NCBI RefSeq assembly: GCF_045062745.1
Contig: NZ_JBJGED010000011.1
Span: 124,001 to 188,000, forward strand
Source of the DNA: Paenibacillus_AA sp045062745
GTDB taxonomy: Bacteria; Bacillota; Bacilli; Paenibacillales; NBRC-103111
Reading direction: 5' to 3'
Length of the DNA stretch: 64,000 nt
Notes under the pieces: model-generated
The model's input: only the letters and a program-made list of their open reading frames with translations
Database searches by the model: none
What the model was told of the DNA's origin: nothing
Made by a program: the position numbers and the translations under genes
Part shown: one piece after another, positions 51,957-61,714 of the stretch
Layout: every line of letters starts with the position of its first letter
How positions within the stretch are numbered: the first letter of the stretch is position 1

Positions 51957-51986
51957 TAGTATGAGGAAGGCCGTAGCCGATTATGC
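51957..51986 (-). promoter_or_regulatory. Sigma-G/F-like promoter of sleB
   Basis: Minus strand GCATAAT (51980-51986), 16-nt spacer, CATACTA (51957-51963), matching gYATRHT / CATnnTA. Start point about 40 nt before sleB. Confidence 0.6.
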
Positions 51987-52022
51987 AGGAGGTGGTTCCG
52001 CGACAAGCCAGGAACATAGGCA

Positions 52023-52055
52023 AAGGCCTCTCGATTGCAGTCGTCGAGAGGCCTT
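52023..52055 (-). terminator. Terminator of spoIIIE
   Basis: Perfect 12-bp stem AAGGCCTCTCGA / TCGAGAGGCCTT with a 9-nt loop, directly after the spoIIIE stop; short T-run. Confidence 0.85.
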
Positions 52056-52061
52056 ACGGGT

Positions 52062-54626
52062 TTAGGACGTGACGCGGTTGTGATGGTACTGCTCGTACGT
52101 AACGAGCACTTCGCGAGGCTTGCTGCCTTCGTACGGACCGACGACGCCTTTGGCTTCCATCGAATCGATTAGACGCGCCGCGCGCGTATACCCGATCCTC
52201 ATGCGGCGCTGGAGCAGCGACACGGACGCTTGCTTGGCTTCGAGCACGATCTGGACCGCCTGGTCATACAGCTCGTCCTCGATCTCTTCGGAAGCAACGC
52301 CTTCTTCCTCCAATTCCGGGACGAGCTCTTCCTGGTACTGGGCTTTCTCCTGATTGCTGACGAAATGGACCACGGTCTCCACCTCGGCGTCCGAGAGGAA
52401 CGCTCCTTGCACCCGGACCGGTTTCGAGGCGCCCATCGGCAGGAACAGCATGTCTCCCCGTCCTAGCAGCTTTTCGGCTCCGACCAAGTCCAGAATCGTC
52501 CGCGAATCCACCTGCGACGACACACCGAAAGCGATCCGCGACGGGATGTTCGCCTTGATGACGCCGGTAATGACGTCGACCGAGGGACGCTGCGTGGCGA
52601 TAATAAGGTGAATACCGGCTGCGCGGGCCATCTGGGCCAATCGGCAGATCGCGTCCTCCACATCGTTCGAGGCGACCATCATCAAATCGGCGAGCTCGTC
52701 CACGATGACGACGATGTAGGGCAGCGGCGCGCCTTCCTTCTTCTCGATCAGCATTGCGTTGTAGCCTTCGATATTGCGCGTGCCGCTCTTCGAGAACAGC
52801 TCGTAACGCTTCTCCATCTCCACGACTACCTTCTTCAAGGCGAGAGAAGCCCGGCGGGGGTCGGTCACGACCGGCGCGAGCAAGTGCGGGATGCCGTTGT
52901 ACACGTTCAGCTCGACCATCTTCGGGTCGATCATGAGGAATTTGACCTCGTCGGGTTTTGCCTTGTACAGGATGCTGGTGATGATCCCGTTGATGCAAAC
53001 GGATTTCCCGGAGCCTGTAGCGCCGGCCACGAGCAAGTGAGGCATGCGCGCCAGGTTGCCGACGATCGCTTGTCCCGCGATGTCCCGGCCGAAGGCGATA
53101 CTCAACCGTGCGCTCGATTCCTGGAACACCGGACTCTCCATCACTTCGCGCATCGTGACGACGGACACTTCGGTGTTGGGCACTTCGATCCCGATCGCGG
53201 ACTTGCCGGGAATCGGCGCTTCCATCCGGATGTCTTTGGCCGCCAGCGCGAGTGCGATGTCATCGGTGAGGCTGACGATCCGGCTGACCTTGACGCCTAC
53301 GTCCGGCTGAATCTCATACCGGGTTACCGCCGGGCCGCGTACGACCTCCAGCACTTTGGCCCGGACGCCGAAGCTTTCCAAGGTCGACTCCAGCTTCTTG
53401 GCGATGACCTTGTAGTCCGACTGGTCCCCGCCCTTGCCGGCTCCAGCCGGCCTGGCGAGCAATTGGAGCGAGGGGAGCTCGTACGGCTTGACCGGCTGTG
53501 CCGGCGGACCTTCGCCATCGAAAGCAAGCTCCGCATCGTCAAGCGGCCCCTCCTCGTCGGACTTGCCGTTCTTCTTCGCTGCGGCGTCGGACGGCTTCTC
53601 CTTGGACGGAGTGACCCACGAGGCATGGATCGGTCCGTCGGTCTCCTGTTCGACCTGCTCCTGGAAGTCCCGGATGACCGGCATTTCTGGCCCAGGATCG
53701 TCAATGGGGTCAGATGGCGGCGCCAAGAGCGGCGATCCCGCCATGTCCTCTTCGTCCTCCGGATCCCAAGCCGCCGGAGCTGGAGATCTATCCGCCCCTG
53801 TGTCACCCGCTTGTGTAGTTTGGTTGGCTTTCTTCCCGCTTAACAGCTGGAAAAACACCGGTTTTCTCTTTTCCCGAGTGAACACCGGCAGCGGTTCTTC
53901 ATCGATGTCGTCGTCATCCGGTATGTATGCAGGTACGGTTCGTGCAGCGGCGGTTTTCGCTTTTACGATCGGCTTCGGCCGCCCTTTGAGCAGCATGAAC
54001 ATGTCCAGGAAGCTTTGCCTCAGATGGGTACCGGTTCCCCGGAACAAGCCCTTCACCTTCGCCATCATGTCCACATACGACAATCCGGTGATGAGGACGA
54101 ACCCGATGGCAAACATCGTGTACTCGATCAGTTTAGCGCCCAAATTGTCGAACAGCATGTACAAGCAGGCGTACAGGAACGCACCGATCATGCCGCCGCC
54201 GACGCTGCCCGACAAAATCTCGGTCCCCTGCACCGTCGGACTCAGCCCGTCGATCAGCGCCGTCCACGTAACGGAAATGATCCACCCTGCGGAAAGGAAT
54301 TGCTCGTTCGGATCCAACTCCTGGAACATCGTGATATGGTTCATAATCAAAAAGCCCAGCAAGACGAGCAGCAGTCCCGTTTTCCGCGCCGACCACTGCC
54401 TCGGCCATGCTCTGCGGATCATCGCATAGAGGCCGATATAGATGAAGATCACTGGAATGACCCAGTCAAACACGCCGATGAAAAACCGGAATAAGTAAGT
54501 TAACGACCTGGCAACCGACCCCTGCTCCGAGAGCGCGATGATGGAAAAGATGAGAATTAGAATTCCGTACAGTTCATATTTCAACTGGACGGACAAGGAC
54601 CCGTTTTTGCGTTTGCGCTTAGCCAA
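52062..54626 (-). CDS. spoIIIE: DNA translocase SpoIIIE/FtsK
   Basis: 854 residues from the TTG at 54626 (GGAGGT, 7 nt). Basic start, four N-terminal transmembrane helices, a long acidic/Pro linker (about 230-400), then the motor: Walker A VAGATGSGKSVCINGII, Walker B-region YIVVIVDELADLMM, and a C-terminal gamma winged helix (QAVQIVLEAKQASVSLLQRRMRIGYTRAARLIDSME). Pumps chromosomal DNA into the forespore. Confidence 0.97.
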   Translation of the reverse strand: MAKRKRKNGSLSVQLKYELYGILILIFSIIALSEQGSVARSLTYLFRFFIGVFDWVIPVIFIYIGLYAMIRRAWPRQWSARKTGLLLVLLGFLIMNHITMFQELDPNEQFLSAGWIISVTWTALIDGLSPTVQGTEILSGSVGGGMIGAFLYACLYMLFDNLGAKLIEYTMFAIGFVLITGLSYVDMMAKVKGLFRGTGTHLRQSFLDMFMLLKGRPKPIVKAKTAAARTVPAYIPDDDDIDEEPLPVFTREKRKPVFFQLLSGKKANQTTQAGDTGADRSPAPAAWDPEDEEDMAGSPLLAPPSDPIDDPGPEMPVIRDFQEQVEQETDGPIHASWVTPSKEKPSDAAAKKNGKSDEEGPLDDAELAFDGEGPPAQPVKPYELPSLQLLARPAGAGKGGDQSDYKVIAKKLESTLESFGVRAKVLEVVRGPAVTRYEIQPDVGVKVSRIVSLTDDIALALAAKDIRMEAPIPGKSAIGIEVPNTEVSVVTMREVMESPVFQESSARLSIAFGRDIAGQAIVGNLARMPHLLVAGATGSGKSVCINGIITSILYKAKPDEVKFLMIDPKMVELNVYNGIPHLLAPVVTDPRRASLALKKVVVEMEKRYELFSKSGTRNIEGYNAMLIEKKEGAPLPYIVVIVDELADLMMVASNDVEDAICRLAQMARAAGIHLIIATQRPSVDVITGVIKANIPSRIAFGVSSQVDSRTILDLVGAEKLLGRGDMLFLPMGASKPVRVQGAFLSDAEVETVVHFVSNQEKAQYQEELVPELEEEGVASEEIEDELYDQAVQIVLEAKQASVSLLQRRMRIGYTRAARLIDSMEAKGVVGPYEGSKPREVLVTYEQYHHNRVTS

Positions 54627-54647
54627 GTGTTTCACCTCCGATGCTAT

Positions 54648-54656
54648 ATTATACCA
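54648..54656 (-). promoter_or_regulatory. Extended -10 promoter of spoIIIE
   Basis: TGGTATAAT on the minus strand, an extended -10 with no good -35. Very short leader (about 15 nt). Confidence 0.6.
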
Positions 54657-54721
54657 TACGGCGGACAAGCTGCATAAGAGGAATGAGGCGCAACTCGAAC
54701 GTTCCAAGAACGCCCGGCAAC

Positions 54722-54747
54722 AAAAAAAGCGCTGCAAAGAGCGCTTT
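54722..54747 (-). terminator. Terminator of tepA-ylzJ
   Basis: Perfect 8-bp stem AAAGCGCT / AGCGCTTT with T4 continuing on the minus strand, 22 nt after the ylzJ stop. Confidence 0.9.
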
Positions 54748-54769
54748 CCTTAAAATATTCCCGCCAAAC

Positions 54770-55018
54770 TTATGATCCGGTTCCAAAGCCGGGTTGAGCC
54801 AATGTGGGCTGATACGCAATCATTTGTCCCGGTGCATAGGCGGGATTCAAGTACACTTGGGGATCCGGGCATATTAGCCGTACGATCGCAGCCTGTGTGG
54901 AGGACACGGGGAGCACCTCCATCAGCAGTCCATTCACGTTCACCTCCATCGGCCTCTCCCGCGGTACGTCCCACCCATCGAATACGATTTCGTCGGGAAT
55001 GCTGGAATAAAAAATCAT
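54770..55018 (-). CDS. ylzJ: YlzJ-like protein
   Basis: 82 residues, a little over usual length. Its ATG overlaps the tepA stop (ATGA). Sequence pattern FYSSIPDEIVFDGWD...VNVNGLLMEVLPVSSTQAAIVRLICPDPQVYLNPAYAPGQMI in outline. Small soluble protein of unknown function kept next to tepA in Bacillales. Confidence 0.88.
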   Translation of the reverse strand: MIFYSSIPDEIVFDGWDVPRERPMEVNVNGLLMEVLPVSSTQAAIVRLICPDPQVYLNPAYAPGQMIAYQPTLAQPGFGTGS

Positions 55019-55770
55019 GACGGCCCCACTCCTGTCGGGACGGCGAAGCCGTTCTTCATCACGCGAATCTCCTCAATCCGGCGGTTCAGCTCCCGCAATG
55101 CCTCGCCAATGCCGCCGACGCGATCGATCAGGCCGTACTTCACCGCGTCATTGCCGATGACGGTCGTTCCGATGTCGCGCGTCAGTTCGCCGGTTTTGAA
55201 CATCAATTCTTTGAACACCTGCTCTTCGACTCGGGAATGATGCGTCACGAAGCGAATGACCCGCTCCTGCATCTTCTCCAAGTATTCGAACGTCTGCGGC
55301 ACGCCGATGATGAGCCCGTTCAACCGAATCGGATGTATCGTCATCGTCGCCGTCGCCGCAATAAAGGAGAAATCCGCCGACACGGCAATCGGCACGCCGA
55401 TGCTATGGCCGCCCCCCAACACGAGCGTAACCGTCGGCTTGGAGATGGTGGAGATCATCTCGGCGATGGCGAGTCCGGCTTCAACATCGCCCCCGACCGT
55501 ATTCAGGATGATCAACATCCCTTCGATTTTCGGATTTTGCTCGGCCGCGACCAATTGGGGGATGAGGTGCTCATATTTCGTCGTCTTGTTCTGCGGCGGG
55601 AGCACGAGGTGGCCTTCGACCTGACCGATAATCGTCATGCAATAAATGTTCGATTCCGTTGTGGGGGTGTTCGTCTGCCCCAATTGCTGAATGTTGTCCA
55701 ACACCGGATTCCTGCGTTTCTCTTCCGGCGCTTCCTGGGGCTCCTGCTCGTTCGTCGTATAATTCGCCAT
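55015..55770 (-). CDS. tepA: ClpP-like serine protease TepA (translocation-enhancing protein)
   Basis: 251 residues from the ATG at 55770 (AGGAGG, 9 nt). ClpP/SppA-type fold: GMLIILNTVGGDVEAGLAIAEMIST, VLGGGHSIGVPIAVSAD with the probable nucleophile Ser, and MTIHPIRLNG with the His. Linked to secretion and spore maturation. Between the two is a Gln/Glu-rich N-terminal tail. Forms a unit with ylzJ; it lies downstream of the rnjB terminator, so its own promoter must sit in 55771-55887. Confidence 0.93.
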   Translation of the reverse strand: MANYTTNEQEPQEAPEEKRRNPVLDNIQQLGQTNTPTTESNIYCMTIIGQVEGHLVLPPQNKTTKYEHLIPQLVAAEQNPKIEGMLIILNTVGGDVEAGLAIAEMISTISKPTVTLVLGGGHSIGVPIAVSADFSFIAATATMTIHPIRLNGLIIGVPQTFEYLEKMQERVIRFVTHHSRVEEQVFKELMFKTGELTRDIGTTVIGNDAVKYGLIDRVGGIGEALRELNRRIEEIRVMKNGFAVPTGVGPS

Positions 55771-55887
55771 GGACGCATGCCTCCTGCACGTAAGGATCTT
55801 ACCTAGTATCGGTTGAAGCGGCATTTTTATGCGAACGAAAGGCGGATCAGACAAACCTCCTTACTTCCATGAACCCGAAATTCCATC

Positions 55888-55922
55888 AAAAAAGCCCCTG
55901 GGAGGTTCGAGGTCCCAGAGGC
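55888..55922 (-). terminator. Terminator of rnjB
   Basis: Stem GCCTCTGGGA / TCCCAGGGGC (one wobble), 9-nt loop, then T6 on the minus strand. Confidence 0.92.
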
Positions 55923-56002
55923 GGATTGTACCCAGCGCATGCTTCACGAGTGTTCCGTGAGGTGGTGCGATACAGGTGTACAAGTGACTGTATGTGGTAA
56001 GG

Positions 56003-57679
56003 CTAAACTTCCATAATAATTGGAAGAATCATCGGTCTTCTGCGGGTTTGTTCGTACAAAAATCGTCCTAGTGCATCTTTTACTTGCGTTTTGAGCGACG
56101 CCCATTCGTTGACGTTCTCTACCATAAGTCGGTTCAAGGTGTTGGTGACGATCCGATTCGCTTCGTCGAGCAACCCTTCGGACTCGCGTACATACACGAA
56201 CCCTCTCGAAATAATATCCGGTCCGGACATGATCGCGCCATCCTGCTTGCTCAGCGTGACGACGACGACCAGAATGCCGTCTTGGGACAATAGCTTGCGA
56301 TCCCGCAGGACGATATTGCCTACGTCGCCCACGCCCAGTCCGTCGATCAGCGTGTTGCCGGAGGTGACCTTCGCCCCTCGGCGGGCAACCCCACCTTGGA
56401 TCTCGACCGTGTCGCCGTTATCGCAGATGAAGATGTTCTCCCGATCCATGCCAACCGACTCCGCTAGCAACGAGTGTTGGCGAAGCATCCGATACTCGCC
56501 GTGAATCGGCATGAAGTACTTCGGCTTCATCAGATTCAGCATCAGCTTCAATTCTTCCTGGCTGCCGTGACCTGAGACGTGTACGCCCGAGACGGAGCCG
56601 GGTCCGTAGATCACGTTCGCCCCGATCCGGAACAGCTCGTCGACCACGCGGCCTACGTAGCGCTCATTGCCTGGGATCGGCGTGGCGGCGATGATCACTG
56701 TGTCACCCGGAAGAATATCGACCTTCCGGTGCGTCGACCGGGCCATCCGGGTTAACGCGGACATTGGCTCTCCCTGACTGCCTGTACACAAAATGACTAC
56801 GCGATCGGCCGCCAGCTTGTTCACTTCCTCAGGCTCGATCAGCATGCCCTCCGGAATGTTCAGGTAGCCCAGCTCCTGAGCGATGGAGACGACGTTCACC
56901 ATACTGCGTCCGATAACCGTGACTTTCCTCCGCGTGGCTACGGCTGCGTCCATCACTTGCTGGACCCGGTGCACGTTCGAGGCGAAGGTCGCCACGACGA
57001 CGCGCTGCTTGGCCCGGCGGAATGCTTCTTCCAGTTCCTTGCCGACGGAACGCTCGGAGCCGGTGTAGCCGGGGCGCTCGGCATTCGTGCTATCTGAGAG
57101 AAGCGCCAGTACGCCGTTTCTTCCGAGTTCCGCCATCCGATGCAAATCCGCGTATTGGTCGTTCACCGGCGTCTGATCGAATTTGAAGTCCCCGGTATGC
57201 ACGACATTGCCTTCCGGTGTTGCGAGGCATACGCCTACGGAATCCGGAATACTATGGTTTGTCCGGAAGAAGGACGCTTTCATGCAACCCATCTGGACTT
57301 CCGTCTCACTGTTGATCAGGATACGCTTCGTATCGCCGAGCAGGTTCGCTTCCTTCAGCTTGCTCTCGATCAAGCCCATGGTGAGCTTGGTCGCATAGAC
57401 GGGAACGTTCAGGCTCTTCAGCACGTACGGCAATCCGCCGATGTGGTCTTCGTGCCCGTGCGTGATCAGAATGCCTCTTACTTTGTCCCGATTCTCAATC
57501 AAGTACGAAATATCGGGAATGACGATATCGATTCCGAGCATGTCTTCTTCAGGGAACTTCAACCCCGAATCAATGACGACAATGTCGTTCGCATATTGGA
57601 CCACGTACATATTTTTCCCAATTTCGCCCACGCCGCCAAGAGCGAAAATGGATAATTTCTCTATATTTTTCTTAGACAA
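56003..57679 (-). CDS. rnjB: Ribonuclease J (RnjB position)
   Basis: 558 residues from the TTG at 57679 (AGGAGGT, 6 nt). Beta-lactamase/beta-CASP fold: SIFALGGVGEIGKNMY, metal site THGHEDHIGGLPY, VHTGDFKFDQTP, ILCTGSQGEPMSAL and PIHGEYRML. Endo-/5'-exonuclease for mRNA decay and maturation. Its place after dapA matches B. subtilis rnjB (ymfA); whether rnjA also exists cannot be seen here. Confidence 0.95.
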   Translation of the reverse strand: MSKKNIEKLSIFALGGVGEIGKNMYVVQYANDIVVIDSGLKFPEEDMLGIDIVIPDISYLIENRDKVRGILITHGHEDHIGGLPYVLKSLNVPVYATKLTMGLIESKLKEANLLGDTKRILINSETEVQMGCMKASFFRTNHSIPDSVGVCLATPEGNVVHTGDFKFDQTPVNDQYADLHRMAELGRNGVLALLSDSTNAERPGYTGSERSVGKELEEAFRRAKQRVVVATFASNVHRVQQVMDAAVATRRKVTVIGRSMVNVVSIAQELGYLNIPEGMLIEPEEVNKLAADRVVILCTGSQGEPMSALTRMARSTHRKVDILPGDTVIIAATPIPGNERYVGRVVDELFRIGANVIYGPGSVSGVHVSGHGSQEELKLMLNLMKPKYFMPIHGEYRMLRQHSLLAESVGMDRENIFICDNGDTVEIQGGVARRGAKVTSGNTLIDGLGVGDVGNIVLRDRKLLSQDGILVVVVTLSKQDGAIMSGPDIISRGFVYVRESEGLLDEANRIVTNTLNRLMVENVNEWASLKTQVKDALGRFLYEQTRRRPMILPIIMEV

Positions 57680-57762
57680 GACTATACCTCCTAATAGAAA
57701 TTGACGACGATCTTTTTCAAACAACCCATTGCCGAAACTAACCGAACCAGTCACTTGCCATT

Positions 57763-57792
57763 ATTATACATGATGCCGAGGAGCGAATACAA
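57763..57792 (-). promoter_or_regulatory. Promoter of rnjB
   Basis: Minus strand TTGTAT (57787-57792), 18-nt spacer, TATAAT (57763-57768). Leader of about 77 nt. Confidence 0.6.
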
Positions 57793-57859
57793 GTCGAGTG
57801 CCCCGAGCGTATCCGCACCGGCATTAAAACTCAGAAGGGTGCAATATAAACTGAATCTG

Positions 57860-58723
57860 TCAAAAAAGCGATTCGACGAACCGGCCTTCTTCCGGGGATA
57901 CGGCAAGCAGCGGGAGACGAACGCCCCCGACTTGGACCCCCTTGGAATTCAACGCATGCTTTATCCCTGCAGGGCTCGGCACCTTGAAGATGCCGGTGAA
58001 AATCGGGTATAGCCGCGCGTGCAATTCGGCCGCACGCCGGTTCTCTCCACCTAGGAACGCCTCGACCATTTGCTTCATTTCCCGACCGATCACATGGCTC
58101 GCCACGCTGACGATCCCATATCCTCCTATCGACAGGACCGGCAAGGTCAAGCTGTCGTCTCCGCCATAGACGCGGAAGCCTTCCGCCGATTTGGAGATGA
58201 CCTCCGTAATGTGGTTCAAATCCGGAGTCGCTTCCTTGGAGGCTACGACGTTCGGAATCCGGGACAGCCGAATGGTCGTATCCGCGGCCAACTGAATCCC
58301 GGTGCGGTGCGGTACGTTATACAGCATGACCGGCAGCTTCGTGCTCTCCGCGATCGCTTTGAAATGCTGATACATGCCCTCTTGCGACGGCCGATTGTAG
58401 TAAGGCGCGACGAGCAGGACGCCGTCTACCCCCAGCTTCTCAGCCGCTTGGGTCAAGTGGATCGAATGGCGCGTGTCGTTGCTGCCCGTTCCTGCAATAA
58501 TCCGGCAACGGCCGTTCGCCCGCTTGACCGATGCCTCGAACAGCTGCAGCTTCTCCTCGTCGGACAACGTCGGGGATTCTCCGGTCGTGCCGCTGACGAC
58601 GATCGCGTCCGTCAGCTGCTCCTCGATCAAGTAGTCGATGAGCGCGTCCACCTGGTTCCAGTCGATGGACATGTCTGTATTCAATGGGGTGACCATAGCG
58701 GTGATAACTCTTCCGAAATCCAC
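57860..58723 (-). CDS. dapA: 4-hydroxy-tetrahydrodipicolinate synthase
   Basis: 287 residues, GTG start at 58723 with AGGAGGAA. Condenses pyruvate and aspartate semialdehyde. The Schiff-base Lys is in VVASKEATPDLN (about 163) and the Tyr in MLYNVPHRTG (about 136); GTTGESPTL holds the catalytic Thr. Last gene of dpaAB-asd-dapG-dapA; its product feeds both lysine/cell wall and dipicolinate. Confidence 0.96.
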   Translation of the reverse strand: MDFGRVITAMVTPLNTDMSIDWNQVDALIDYLIEEQLTDAIVVSGTTGESPTLSDEEKLQLFEASVKRANGRCRIIAGTGSNDTRHSIHLTQAAEKLGVDGVLLVAPYYNRPSQEGMYQHFKAIAESTKLPVMLYNVPHRTGIQLAADTTIRLSRIPNVVASKEATPDLNHITEVISKSAEGFRVYGGDDSLTLPVLSIGGYGIVSVASHVIGREMKQMVEAFLGGENRRAAELHARLYPIFTGIFKVPSPAGIKHALNSKGVQVGGVRLPLLAVSPEEGRFVESLF

Positions 58724-58741
58724 GCGAAACTTCCTCCTCGT

Positions 58742-59965
58742 TCACACGGTTTTGTGTAATTGAAACTTCTGATGCAACGCACGGACTGCCTTCACCATAT
58801 CCGACTGCTGGACTAATACCCAGATCGTCGTATTGGAGTCGGCCGATTGCAGGATGAGAATGTCTTCTTCCGTCAAGGCTTCCACGATTTGCGCCATAAT
58901 CCCGGGAACGCCGTTCATGCCTCCCCCTATGACGGATACCTTCACGCAGCCTGGAAGAAGCTCCGGCTCATAGCCGAGATCCCTCAACATCGAAGAGGCC
59001 CGATCGGCCTCATGATCGAAGACGGTGTACATGATGCCGGACGGATTCACATTGATGAAGTCGACGCTGATCTGATGCTGCGCCATCGTCTTAAACACCC
59101 GAAGCTGCAAATCGTATTGCCCTTCTCCCGCTGTGACCCGGATCTGCGTCAGCCCCGGAAAGTGGGCGATGCCTGTCACATGCCGGTCCTTCAGCTTTTG
59201 GTTCAGGCTGCGGAGCGAATCCGGGGAAGCCACCAGCGTGCCCAGATCCTCGGTGAACGTCGAGCGGACCCGAATGGGTACGTTGGCCTCCATGGCGATC
59301 TCGACTGCGCGGGGGTGAATCACCTTCGCCCCCTGATAAGCCATGTTGCAAATCTCGGCGTACGTGACGCTTACGATCGACTGCGCATCGGCTACGAGTC
59401 GAGGATCGGCGGTGAAGATGCCGTTCACGTCCGTGAAAATATCTACAAACTCCGCTTTCAATGCTGCCCCCAGGGCGGTGGCCGACGTATCGCTGCCGCC
59501 GCGCCCCAGTGTGGTCATGTCCTGCTCGTCGGATTGGCCTTGGAACCCGGTGACAATCACGACGCGACCCAGACCAAGCTGGTGCAAAATGCGGGCGGGC
59601 TGAATCGACTCGATACGGGCATTCCCGTACCGGTCGTTCGTGCGAATCCCTGCCTGTCCGCCGGTGAGAACGACAGCCGGAATGGAGAGCGCATTCAATT
59701 CACTGCAAAGCACAGCCGCAGAGATGATCTCTCCGCAGCCCAACAACATATCCTTCTCCCTAGCGGGCAAAGCATTTCCCTGATGCCGGACCAAGTCCAG
59801 CAGCGTGTCCGTAGCGTAAGGGTCTCCCCGTCTGCCCATGGCGGATACTACGACGACTAAAGCATAGGATTCGGCTAGCGCATGTTGAATGTGATGAATG
59901 GCGTGAGCTCTGGATAAGGCATCGGAGAGGGAAGTTCCACCGAACTTCTGCACAAGAATGCGCAT
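58742..59965 (-). CDS. dapG: Aspartokinase (DapG type)
   Basis: 407 residues. Kinase N-terminus VQKFGGTSLSD, LGRGGSDTSATALGAAL, FVDIFTDVNGIFTADPR, then two C-terminal ACT domains (TQIRVTAGEGQYDLQLRVF; VKVSVIGGGMNGVPGIMAQIVEAL). Phosphorylates aspartate, first step of the pathway. Its place beside dapA and asd matches B. subtilis DapG, the DAP-sensitive isozyme. Confidence 0.95.
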   Translation of the reverse strand: MRILVQKFGGTSLSDALSRAHAIHHIQHALAESYALVVVVSAMGRRGDPYATDTLLDLVRHQGNALPAREKDMLLGCGEIISAAVLCSELNALSIPAVVLTGGQAGIRTNDRYGNARIESIQPARILHQLGLGRVVIVTGFQGQSDEQDMTTLGRGGSDTSATALGAALKAEFVDIFTDVNGIFTADPRLVADAQSIVSVTYAEICNMAYQGAKVIHPRAVEIAMEANVPIRVRSTFTEDLGTLVASPDSLRSLNQKLKDRHVTGIAHFPGLTQIRVTAGEGQYDLQLRVFKTMAQHQISVDFINVNPSGIMYTVFDHEADRASSMLRDLGYEPELLPGCVKVSVIGGGMNGVPGIMAQIVEALTEEDILILQSADSNTTIWVLVQQSDMVKAVRALHQKFQLHKTV

Positions 59966-60039
59966 GGTCTTCCCTCCAAACTCGAATAACCGTCAAAATC
60001 GTGCGGACCGGCTAAGCCGAGTCCGCCGTCCAAATCCGC

Positions 60040-61080
60040 TTACTGCTGCTCGATCGCGATATACTCGGCAATCTGCACCGCATTCCATGCGGCGCCCTTC
60101 AACAAATTGTCGGACACGATCCACATGTTCAAGGCGCGAGGGTTGTTCAGGTCGCGCCGTACGCGGCCTACGAACGTCTCGAGCTTCCCGGCAGCGTCGG
60201 TCGCGAGCGGGTACACCTGCTCCTGCGGATTGTCCTGCAGTACGATTCCCGGCGCATCGGCGATCAAAGCTTTCACTTCTTCCACGTCGAAGTCCGACTT
60301 CAACTCCACGTACACGGATTCCGAATGACCGTACACGACCGGAATCCGGACGCATGTGGCGGTTACTTCGATCGAATCGTCGCCCATGATTTTCTTCGTT
60401 TCGTTGATCATCTTCATTTCTTCATAAGTAAAGCCGTTGTCCCCAAACTTGTCGATTTGCGGAATGGCGTTAAACGCGATTTGATGCTTCACCGGCAGCG
60501 AACCGACCGGCAATATTTGCGGATTCACATCGTTACCTTCCAGTACGTCTCTCGATTGGCGCAGCATCTCGTCGATCGCCTTCGCTCCGGCTCCGGATAC
60601 CGCCTGATACGTCGAGACGATAATTCTGGAGATCCCGTAGCGGTCGTACAACGGCTTCAGTGCAGCCACCATCTGAATCGTCGAGCAGTTCGGGTTCGCG
60701 ATGACGCCCTTATGCTCACTGATCTTGTCGACGTTGACTTCCGGCACGACAAGGGGCGTCTCCGGATCCATCCGGAACGCGCTCGTGTTGTCAATGCAGA
60801 CGGCCCCATGCTCGACCGCATGCGGCACCAACTGTCGGCTGATGTCTCCGCCCGCGCTGAACAGCGCGATCTCGACGCCGCGGAAGCTGTCCGGCGTAGC
60901 TTCTTGGACGATCACGTCCTGGCCCTTGAAGGGGATGACCTTGCCCGCGGACCGGGCCGAAGACAAGAGTCTCAGCTCTTTAATGGGGAAATCTCTCTCC
61001 GCCAGCAAGCGAATGATCTGTTCGCCCACGGCTCCGGTTGCTCCAACGACTGCTACGGTAAACTGCTTTTGATTCGACAT
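60040..61080 (-). CDS. asd: Aspartate-semialdehyde dehydrogenase
   Basis: 346 residues from the ATG at 61080 (GGGGAG, 8 nt). NADP motif VGATGAVGEQIIRLLAERDFP, active-site Cys in ANPNCSTIQMV (about 130), substrate region GAGAKAIDEM and catalytic-His-region VPVVYGHSESVYVEL. Reduces aspartyl phosphate to the semialdehyde. Followed by a small GC-rich inverted repeat before dapG. Confidence 0.96.
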   Translation of the reverse strand: MSNQKQFTVAVVGATGAVGEQIIRLLAERDFPIKELRLLSSARSAGKVIPFKGQDVIVQEATPDSFRGVEIALFSAGGDISRQLVPHAVEHGAVCIDNTSAFRMDPETPLVVPEVNVDKISEHKGVIANPNCSTIQMVAALKPLYDRYGISRIIVSTYQAVSGAGAKAIDEMLRQSRDVLEGNDVNPQILPVGSLPVKHQIAFNAIPQIDKFGDNGFTYEEMKMINETKKIMGDDSIEVTATCVRIPVVYGHSESVYVELKSDFDVEEVKALIADAPGIVLQDNPQEQVYPLATDAAGKLETFVGRVRRDLNNPRALNMWIVSDNLLKGAAWNAVQIAEYIAIEQQ

Positions 61081-61111
61081 GTCCTGCTCTCCCCTTGAAA
61101 AAATCAATCTA

Positions 61112-61714
61112 TTAAGCGTTCATATAATTGAACTTCTCAATCACCATCGGCTGCAATTGCTTATGCTCGAGTGCTGCCGCGCATGTCTCCACGACGAGCT
61201 CCATCCGTGCTACCAACGAGTTCGGCTTCACATGAGGAGCGTCCTGTCCGAAGGGGACGAAATAAATGTTCTTCGCGACGAGCAGTTTGGCGATATTCGC
61301 CGCATTCAGCCCTAATCCGTCGTTCGTAGAAATCGCCAGCACGAGGGGCCTCTGGTTGCGCATCTGTGCCTTGGCGGCCATGAGCACCGGACTATCGGTC
61401 ATGGCGTTCGCGAGCCGGCTGGTCGTATTCCCTGTGCATGGGGCAATGACCATGACGTCCAGCAGTTTGGACGGCCCCAGTGGTTCCGCATCCACAATTG
61501 TAGAAATGATATCATTCCCCGTAATATCTTTCAGCTGCTTCTGCCAATTCTCCGAAGTACCGAAACGGGTATCAGTCGTCATCAAAGTCTGCGATGCGAT
61601 AGGAATTACGCGCGCTCCTTGATCGACGAAAGCCTGAATATGCGGCATCGTCTCCGCAAACGTACAATGGGATCCGGTTAGCGCGAATCCTACGGTTTTC
61701 CCTTGCCAATTCAT
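61112..61714 (-). CDS. dpaB: Dipicolinate synthase subunit B
   Basis: 200 residues, flavoprotein-like fold (VGFALTGSHCTFAETMPHIQAF; VMVIAPCTGNTTSRLANAMTDSPVLMAAKAQMR in outline). Works with DpaA to make dipicolinic acid in the mother cell. Overlaps the dpaA stop by ATGA. Confidence 0.96.
   Translation of the reverse strand: MNWQGKTVGFALTGSHCTFAETMPHIQAFVDQGARVIPIASQTLMTTDTRFGTSENWQKQLKDITGNDIISTIVDAEPLGPSKLLDVMVIAPCTGNTTSRLANAMTDSPVLMAAKAQMRNQRPLVLAISTNDGLGLNAANIAKLLVAKNIYFVPFGQDAPHVKPNSLVARMELVVETCAAALEHKQLQPMVIEKFNYMNA

Noticed and set aside
57860..57900. Terminator at the dapA stop
   Set aside because: The T6 run is part of the last codons (Leu-Phe-stop) and the preceding stem is too weak.
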